DNA from: Pseudevernia furfuracea
Taxonomy: Eukaryota > Ascomycota > Lecanoromycetes > Lecanorales > Parmeliaceae
Direction: 5' to 3'
Assembly (NCBI GenBank): GCA_022315425.1
Contig: JAIUPT010000020.1
Coordinates: 1,302,001 to 1,366,000 of the forward strand
Length of the DNA stretch: 64,000 nt
Shown here: one piece after another, positions 56,938 to 64,000 of the stretch
Numbering within the stretch: the stretch's first letter is position 1
Layout of the letters: each line of letters opens with the position of its first letter
Position numbers and translations under genes: made by a program
The notes under the pieces: model-generated
Database searches by the model: none
The model's input: the letters and a program-made list of their open reading frames with translations, nothing else
What the model was told of the DNA's origin: nothing

Positions 56938-59042
56938 CTAGCCCTCACCTTCTCCAGGCCCAGGACCTTGTTGACGCCCCTGTGTGCGATTAGCCTTTAT
57001 TCTCAACGGTATTACATGCTAACTCACCATCTGCCTTGCTTTCAGTAGCTCATCACATAGTAGAAGGTTAGAAGCTATGCCTGAACTCGATGCAATGCAA
57101 TTTCTCAAAACACGGAACGAATCGTACACCCCTTCTTGGATTGGGTCCATTGGCTCGCCCGTTATCAAGTTCAGGCCGACGATGTTACCCTCCACTTGTT
57201 CGTCCTGCAGTGCAGCCACTATTTTACAGGGTCAGCAATGCAAATTACTCGTAAAGTGGGATTCCTGAGCTTACGGCAATCTTGAATGTCATGGCCGGAA
57301 TTTGCTGCAAGAGTCTTTGGTATTACCAAAAGAGCGTCTGCGAATGCTGAGACTCCATACTTCGCCTTTCCTCTTACCTGCCTCCTGAAAGCTTCGCTTG
57401 AGAGGTGTGCAGCGCATGCTATTTGAAATGCTCCTGCACCGGGCACAACGCTCTTGTCGACAATCATATTGTAAACGCTTCGGAGTCCGTCGCGGACTGC
57501 ATCCGTAATTTGCATAATGGTGTGTGTGTTGGGACCTTTGATAAGGAGCGTGACTGATTTTGGGTCCTTTACATCTTCCTATTTAGTGGTTAGTAAAAAG
57601 TTTTCTCGCGCGCGCAAGCAAAGCAGTGGCCACTCACGATAAACGTGTACTTCTCTTCCCCCAACTGATGCTCATACACGAGTCCAGCCCATCCAAGGAC
57701 GTCTGGGGTCAGATCATCTACGCTGTTTTGAGCCGTACCACCGCAAACAAGCTGCAATCTCTCCATATTCCTCCTCTTCGCTCTCCGAAGTGCGAAGATG
57801 CCATTCTTTACCAAAACGTCGAGACTTAGTGGATCAATTCCCTTCTGATTGATGATAACAAATCCCTTTTTCGGGTCATTGCCACAGACTTCCTTTTTGA
57901 GTTCGACGATTTTTCTAAGTTTCTCGTCTACGAATCTCCTTTCGCTCTCAACGAGCTTCTCGCGTTGGTCTGCGCTCGAATAGTAGAAGCCTGAATTTAC
58001 TTCTGACTTCTCGTACTCTAAGCTTACGTTAAGTGTCAGGATAAACGCGTTTTCCACGCGCTTGGGCATGTCCGGGTGTCGTGCTCCATGATCTAGTGCA
58101 AGCCCGCGAATGAGGGATGTATCTGAAGCGGTCCGATGCTGCATCTTCATAATCTCAATCATGAATAGATCTGGTTTTGCGGGAGGATGGTATATAGACA
58201 AGACGGCGTCCACGATGGCCGGGGTAAGCTTTTCGGCAAGTGTACCATTTAGCTTAGTGGCGAGCGAGGTGCGCGCAACCGAGAGAAGAAGCTCTCGATC
58301 AACCTCTTTTTGCAATTTGAATGTGTCGAGGAACTGCAATAAATCAAGATTTAGCCCGTCCCCTCTTGCAAGCGCCATAGGACATACCTTCAAAGTCTCT
58401 GTTTTCGCAATCTCGTAGCCGTCTGTGATGATTCGGGGATGCAGGCCTTCCGATATATACCTGTCTGCCTGCTTGAGTAGCTCTCCTACCATCAGAACCA
58501 CTGAAGTTGTGCCGTCTCCCGTAATGTCGTCCTGAGCAGTAGCCGCTCTTGCTATCATGACCTTTTCAAATAAGCTTTATTTCAATCGTAGACGAAGACG
58601 AGCATACGTACCGCTGTAGGATTTTGTATTTGCTGAAAATTTTTAGTCTTACTCTAAAAAAAGGCGATCGGGAGTGCAAAACCATTTCTCTTAGAAGTAC
58701 ATTTCCATCTTTTGTTAATTTGATCTGTGAACACGTGAGCCAATTGGCTCCAAGGATTTTATAGCCAGATCATCAACACATACTGCTCCAGCTCCGTCGA
58801 CCAGCCTGAGATGTGTCAGTATTTCTTTTCCAGAGGTCATCAAGGCACAGGTACATTTTTATGGTCCCCGTCGGACCAAGATTAGATTTGAGAACATCCT
58901 GCAGGCCTTCTCCTGCAGAAATATTGACTTTCAAAGCTTCACCACGTCTCTAAATACACGTTAGCAGGCATGCTGGTTCAGTAATGCGGAGATGACTAAC
59001 CCGTGACTCCGCCTTGGGGTTGAGGAGCTGCGCTGCAGACAT
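56938..59042 (-). CDS. cct6: CCT zeta subunit of the TRiC chaperonin (CCT6)
   Basis: Subunit of the cytosolic ring chaperonin that folds actin and tubulin. Ten exons: 59042-59002, 58947-58855, 58805-58784, 58724-58683, 58632-58612, 58561-58388, 58333-57638, 57578-57275, 57218-57028, 56979-56938. All in phase, 541 residues, the standard CCT6 size. Very small exons (22, 42 and 21 nt) near the 5' end encode VDGAGA, IKLTKDGNVLLREM and QIQNPTA. The ATP site includes SNLGPTGTIKML and the catalytic motif DDITGDGTTSVVLMVGELL. The domain continues with GLHPRIITDGYEIAK and KPDLFMIEIMKMQHRTASDT and ends with VPGAGAFQIACAAHL, LNLITGEPMDPIQEGVYDSF and GRQQGPGPGEGEG. Functionally adjacent in theme to tubulin cofactor C, but 17 kb away. 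Confidence 0.95.
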
Positions 59043-59283
59043 TATGATGGTAGGAAAGAGATACAAACAGAGGAAATCTCAGGAAAGTAATCTGCGTTGA
59101 GAATTGAGATGCACAAACATCAACGCGCCGCTGATTTTCGAACGCGGACACTTGTCTCGGTAAACGCGGCTAATTTAGGCGAGAGATCTTCGCCGATCGA
59201 TAGCGTGCTCTAAAGTATTCTTTGCGAAACCCCTGCGCAACACCTGTTCCAAGATTCTGGAACCCGGATACCGTCAGTGCACC
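59043..59283. promoter_or_regulatory. bidirectional promoter CCT6/NOP56
   Basis: 241 bp between divergent start codons of two growth-related genes. No specific factor site was identified. Confidence 0.5.
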
Positions 59284-61510
59284 ATGTCTGTCGACTATCT
59301 TCTGCACGAAAGCTCTGTTGGCTATGCCGTATTTCGTACAGTGCTACAGCCCGACACTGTCGGCGCTCGATTGAAAGAGGTTCAGGACTCAGTCCAGGTA
59401 TTTCCATGTAATTTTGCTCTTATAAGAAACATACTGAAAGTCTTAGCATCTTGAAAAGTTCGGCAAGATGGTCAACCTTGTCTCTTTCGCGCCCTTCCAG
59501 TAAGCGAAAGGGTGACGACCTGATCTCGGAATCTGGAAGCTAACTCTTTTGTTCAGAGGCGCAGCTCAGGCTCTGCAAAATGCGAACGAAGTTAGCGAGG
59601 GCATAGCTTCTGAATTCCTACTCTCGCTACTCGAAGTCAATCTACCGAAATCGGGGAAGAAGAATAAGATTACGCTCGGGGTAGCGGACAAGAACCTTGC
59701 TGGTGCCATAAAGGGTGCCTTTCCTGGACTCGAATGCGAAACTGGCGAGACTTCGGATATTGTCCAGGAAATGCTTCGCGGTATTCGTCAGCACGCACAT
59801 AAGCTCTTAAAGCAACTGCAGGAAGGAGATGTCGAGCGTGCAAATCTGGGACTGGGCGTGAGGCTACCCATATGTGATCCGAGACTGTTGAGACGTAGAC
59901 TGATGGGGTGTGATGGTGTTACAGCACGCCTATTCGAGGGCAAGGGTTAAATTCAGTGTTCAGAGAAACGACAACCATATCATACGTCAGTAACAGCACC
60001 TTCGCTGTCACTGCGTCGCTAATCTCATTCGCAGAGGCTATTGCTACATTAGACAACCTGGATAAGGCAATAAATTTGTTCTCGTAAGTGGACATTTTGG
60101 AGCGCTCCCTCCCCAATTTTGAGCCACAAGACGTGCCTCGCGAGCGAGCAGCAGGCGGTTTTCAAGCCCCACACCTGTGTCATTTCTTTTTCTCCCTCGT
60201 AATTACCGAGACCGTCCTTTTTTCCCCCATTGTCTGGTAATTTGCGTCAAAGAAGCCTTGCTGACTCCGAAATGTGCAGGATGAGGGTCAGAGAGTGGTA
60301 TAGCTGGGTGAGTGTTTCATGATAGCTTACTCCATTGCAGTACCGCACTTTGAGTTGCATCAGCTTTTCGGGAACATCATGCATTTTGGCTGCCTTTTTC
60401 CCTACTGACCTAACTTGAAACCAAAGAATGGAGAGCTGATTCGGAAACCCTTTCTAGCATTTCCCAGAGCTTATCAAGATCGTAAGCGACAATCATACTT
60501 ACGCAAAGCTGGCTCTTTTCATTGGACCCAAAGAGAGGTTGTCAGACGCAGATTTGAACGAGCTAGCCGCCCAAGTAAATGACGATTCTGAGATAGCCCA
60601 AAGCATCATTGACGTGGCTAAAGTCAGCATGGGCCAGGAAGTAAGATTCCAACCAGTGCCTGTATACAAAATGCTGATTGAATTATCTAGATTTCAGATG
60701 CGGACATGGACAATGTCACCACCTTCGCATCAAAAGTGGTCAGTCTAGCAGACTACCGGAAGACACTTCACGGCTACCTAGTCTCAAAGATGGGCATAGT
60801 AGCACCTAATCTGAAAGTACTGATTGGAGAGATGGTTGGAGCACGACTGATATCACACGCCGGTAGCCTCACAAACCTATCCAAATACCCAGCATCCACG
60901 GTTCAGATTCTCGGCGCAGAAAAGGCCTTATTTCGGGCATTAAAGACCAAAGGCAACACACCAAAGTATGGCTTGATCTACCACGCGTCTGCCATCGGCA
61001 GAGCCTCCCAAAAGAACAAGGGTAGAATATCCCGGTTTCTGGCGAACAAGTGTTCCATAGCATCCAGAATCGACAATTTCAGTGAAGCGCCGACGACGAG
61101 GTTTGGTGAAGCCCTGAAGGCTCAAGTTGAGGAGAGATTGCAATTCTACGAGTCGGGAGCTGCGCCTACGAAAAATGAATTGGCGATGGTGTGTATCGCA
61201 TTTTTCAATAGTAGAAAAGCTGCTTTGAGTTTGTGCTAACGATAAGCTTCAGCGTAATGCAATGGACAGCGTGCTTGCGGATATCGACGTAGCGGATCCA
61301 AGTGCAGGTGTTGACAGCGACGAGGACATGGCTGATGTGGCACCAAGGGCAGTGCAGAAGCAGGAAAGACAGAAAAAAGACAAGGAGAAGAGGAAAGAGA
61401 GAGAAAATAAGGGGGAGGAGGGTGCAGCGGGCGAGAAGAAAAAGAAGCGGAAGCACGGTGAAGTCAACGAAGACGGGGAACGGAAGAAGGAAAAGAAAGT
61501 AAAGCGTTAA
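59284..61510 (+). CDS. nop56: box C/D snoRNP core protein NOP56
   Basis: Nucleolar scaffold, with NOP58, fibrillarin and Snu13, of the snoRNPs that 2'-O-methylate rRNA. Nine exons: 59284-59397, 59447-59499, 59557-59857, 59925-59985, 60035-60083, 60280-60307, 60458-60640, 60691-61188, 61253-61510. All in phase, 514 residues (yeast 504). The N-terminal domain starts MSVDYLLHESSVGYAVF. The central part has HAYSRARVKFSVQRNDNHII then AIATLDNLDKAINLFS and REWYSWHFPELIKI. The Nop domain has GARLISHAGSLTNLSKYPAS, TVQILGAEKALFRALKTKGN and PKYGLIYHASAIGRASQKNK, followed by RISRFLANKCSIASRIDNFS. A Lys/Glu-rich KKE tail ends the protein. Introns 5 and 6 are long (196 and 150 nt) compared with about 50 nt elsewhere. 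Confidence 0.96.
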
Positions 61511-62191
61511 GTCTTGCTTATTGAAATGAGCGTGGACAATTGTGCTCAGAGAACGATGCACCGGCGCTGGTAGGCTTTGTGTATTTTGGCAGTCTATGAG
61601 TAGGCGGCTCTGTGCAGATGCCGGACCAGGGTATCATTCCAAAATGCTTTAATCTGTTAGGACTGCAACCAGAACAAGTCTATGGTGGTGTGTAACGAGG
61701 ATTCTATTGATGAGGAATCTAGGTAGAGTGGTGGTAGCAAGTAGATATAGCACACGCGTAACAAAATTCGGGATCAAGCTTCCATTCTCTCCTTGTGAGA
61801 AATGGAGCAAAAGTCATACCTACATAGGGGAAGTTGGCCAGATATTTTCTTCCGAATCAGATCAACATAGGCAAAGAATCACGCTGTCACAGGATACTTG
61901 AGTCGATGGACTTTCGCTTTTAGGAGGTCTTATCCCCAAAATAAAAGACATCAATTGTTGATCAGTTACAGCATTGATCTGATCTGGAGAGCTTTCTTCG
62001 AGATAAAAGCGGTGGGTTGTCTCTTTTTGCTGGAAATCTGTTCAACAAGAACTAAAAGGATCAGAGGAGAAAAGCGTCAAAGTGAGGAGACTTCAAGTAA
62101 TGTGTACAACAGAAAGGATGGGGGATCTCCTCAATCCAATTGTCTCTATGCATGACTTCTGCTCCATTCTTTTACATAAATGGCTAGTGCG
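61511..62191. other. intergenic between convergent genes, no gene seen
   Basis: 3' flanks of NOP56 and OTU1. Short plus-strand frames without support. Confidence 0.5.
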
Positions 62192-63480
62192 TCACGCAGC
62201 CTCCCCAAAGTCATAATGTCCCGTAGTTGCTGCATGCTCGGTTGCGCCCTTCTCACCAACGCTCACTTTTCCACAAATATTGCACCGAACTGTGAAAGCT
62301 GCCGTATCGGTGTAATAGTGCTTTCCTTGCAAAACCCTGCAAAGCTCTACTGCGCCCTCCAGGACAACCATATCTTGAGAGTCAAATATCTTAGTGTCAA
62401 ATTCAGGTGGCGCGTATGCAGTTTTGTGAGGCGCATCTGAGGGAGACAATGCGATAGCGTCATAATGAATGCTACGCAGGTTTCGGAGTCAGCGCCACTC
62501 GTTTCAGGTAGACATTCGAGAAATGAGAAAGGTCTAGAGAGTAGAAAGATCCTTTCGCTGCCGAAACTTGGTATATCATCTGGGTAGCAGGACAGTTCTG
62601 TGGGATGTGACCCCAATTTGCTACCAAGCAGAGGGACTTTTCCGAAAAGTACGTACCCAGAATAGACCAGTATACAACGTTCAGGTCTTCCTTCGTTAAA
62701 GCGGTCGGTCCGTAAAGTCTGCACGTCGATAGAAGAGATTTCAACATCAAAGTGCTTACTCAGGATGTCTAGTTCAATGGCTCCACCCCATGCATCCTCA
62801 GTTTGGATCCACCTGCAATAGTCATCTGGCTGTTGATCCAGCACAACAGCGCTGTATGTATCCTTATTCGCTTGAATATTCTGAGCGATTATAGAGCGCA
62901 ACTCAGTCATATTATCCATAGCGCCAAAGAAAGCGGTGTTGAAAGCGCGGAAGAGGCAAGAGTTATCGTCGGGCATGATTCGAAGGACTAAAGTGGAGGC
63001 GTGCGAAGGAAGAGGCAGCTCGGGAGCGTCAAGGGAGGTAGGGGTGGATTTGCGGGTGAGAGATAAGGGCTTGTTGGCCTTTTGAGTCGACGACGGAGGA
63101 GCTGTGCCTACATCTGCAAAGGAGAATGAGGACGGCATGACTGCAGAGGAAGTGCTCACAGTCCCGTCTGTGAATATTTGACTAGGGCTTATTTTAATGG
63201 GTTTCGGCAGTTCATTGGCAGATGGAGCTTGTTTGCTTGCGGACGGCGTAATCTCGCTGACAATCAGTTGTTCTCCATCCAGCTTTATTCCGATTTCTGA
63301 TAGCTTCGCCGTCTCCGCGTAGTCACTGAGCGACAACGGCCTTGGTGGATAGCCATATTTCAGTTCGTACTTGGAGATTGATGTCTTTTCTGTAATTTTG
63401 ATCCTCAGATCTTCAACAGTCGCATTTTCTGACAGGAATGTTGCAGCTTGGCCTGCTGGTCCACGTATCCTGACCCTCAT
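62192..63480 (-). CDS. otu1: OTU1/YOD1-type ubiquitin thioesterase
   Basis: OTU-family deubiquitinase that works with the Cdc48/p97 ATPase in ER-associated degradation. Exon 1 (63480-62657) and exon 2 (62471-62192) are separated by a 185-nt intron, giving 367 residues. The N-terminal ubiquitin-like (UBX-like) domain starts MRVRIRGPAGQAATF; an upstream Met at 63573 is not used because this opening is conserved. The OTU domain has the catalytic Cys in MPDDNSCLFRAFNTAFFG and the catalytic His in IHYDAIAL, which spans the splice. A C2H2 zinc finger closes the protein: VRCNICGKVSVGEKGATEHA then ATTGHYDFGEA. The linker is Ser/Thr/Pro-rich. Complete. Confidence 0.94.
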
Positions 63481-63912
63481 CGGTCTGGCAACGTAATGTA
63501 AAGGGTGTTGGAAAAGGTTGGGAAATGCGTACGGATATCTGTAGAGTAACACGCATCTAGAGGTAGAGTACATAAGTCCGAATTCGAAAACTGAACTGTG
63601 GCGTGTTTTGCTAGAATGTGCAGCGGCCCGCTCCCGCGCGTATTCTTTCCGAAAGGGTTAGGATGAATGTGAGCGTTCCGGGATACATGGCCGAGTGAAA
63701 CAAACCTACGAGTACGGAGTTTCTATGGACTGATTGTGATTTTAAGGCCTGTCAGCTTCACATGTTGGCCTCCATCGCGCCAAGAGCTTGTTCTTGAAGC
63801 TGGCGATAGAATCAAGAAGTGCTTGTGCTCGCAAGAGATACAGCAGCCGAGTCCACGGGAAAAAAGTCAACAAATACCAATCGTGGATTGCAAGCAACAG
63901 ATTTTTAGGCTT
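63481..63912. promoter_or_regulatory. upstream region of OTU1, no gene seen
   Basis: Divergent space between OTU1 and the possible gene at the right edge. No distinct motif identified. Confidence 0.4.
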
Positions 63913-64000
63913 ATGAAGTGCCTACGACTCCAAGGCTCAATCTCAACTGCGCTCCGACAGTCACGGTCCAAAGCCGGTCGCGACAACTATGGCAGGGTCC
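63913..64000 (+). CDS. possible start of a gene with mitochondrial presequence (partial)
   Basis: The ATG at 63913 opens a frame to the window end: MKCLRLQGSISTALRQSRSK then AGRDNYGRV. It is rich in Arg/Leu/Ser/Ala with no acid in the first 20 residues, the composition of a mitochondrial import signal. Too short to identify. Confidence 0.3.
   Translation, partial: MKCLRLQGSISTALRQSRSKAGRDNYGRV

Overview
This is a eukaryotic window from a filamentous ascomycete (Pezizomycotina). Genes are split by many short GT-AG introns of about 45-60 nt, intergenic regions are compact, and orthologues of typical fungal housekeeping genes are recognisable on both strands. The class is not certain. A 10-kb AT-rich block with a RIP-like mutation pattern sits inside otherwise balanced DNA, which fits a Dothideomycete- or Leotiomycete-like genome. 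Nothing bacterial or viral was seen.

Layout, 1-32 kb: an Ariadne-type RBR ubiquitin ligase (1.4-3.1 kb), a 78-residue two-helix membrane protein, GPI1 (GPI-anchor synthesis), an AT-hook/Cys-rich protein, an unrecognised split gene, MSH2 (mismatch repair), a C-terminal fragment of a Pth11/rhodopsin-type receptor, a hemerythrin-like protein, a truncated OCH1-like glycosyltransferase, the divergent pair complex I 8-Fe-S subunit / mitochondrial acyl carrier protein, and VPS74 (Golgi PI4P effector). Then come nearly 4 kb of non-coding DNA leading to a Gln/Pro/Ser-rich conserved fungal protein, a repeat-rich intergenic stretch, and RRP14/SURF6.

Layout, 32-64 kb: UBP2 deubiquitinase, the NDUFA11-type complex I subunit, tubulin cofactor C, LDB17/SPIN90, and a GH47 mannosidase with two long disordered insertions. 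A nested transposon block follows (45.73-55.88 kb), then a 238-bp MITE, CCT6 and NOP56 (divergent), OTU1/YOD1, and the start of a possible mitochondrial protein at the right edge.

The most striking structure is the transposon block. A pogo/Fot1-like DNA transposon, with TA target duplication and inverted termini carrying telomere-like TTAGGG units, is split by a complete Ty3/gypsy retroelement. That element has 268-bp LTRs and the target duplication CTTGA. It in turn contains a 182-bp candidate solo LTR flanked by TTATT. All three layers can be read from exact boundaries.

Functional themes: three complex I genes (two head-to-head), three ubiquitin-system enzymes (RBR ligase, UBP2, OTU1), and several secretory/glycosylation genes (GPI1, VPS74, GH47, the OCH1-like fragment). 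These look like ordinary fungal gene order rather than a cluster. No secondary-metabolite cluster, CRISPR array, or confident tRNA or rRNA was found. Exon coordinates were derived by hand from splice consensus and reading-frame continuity; introns were checked by phase wherever quoted.
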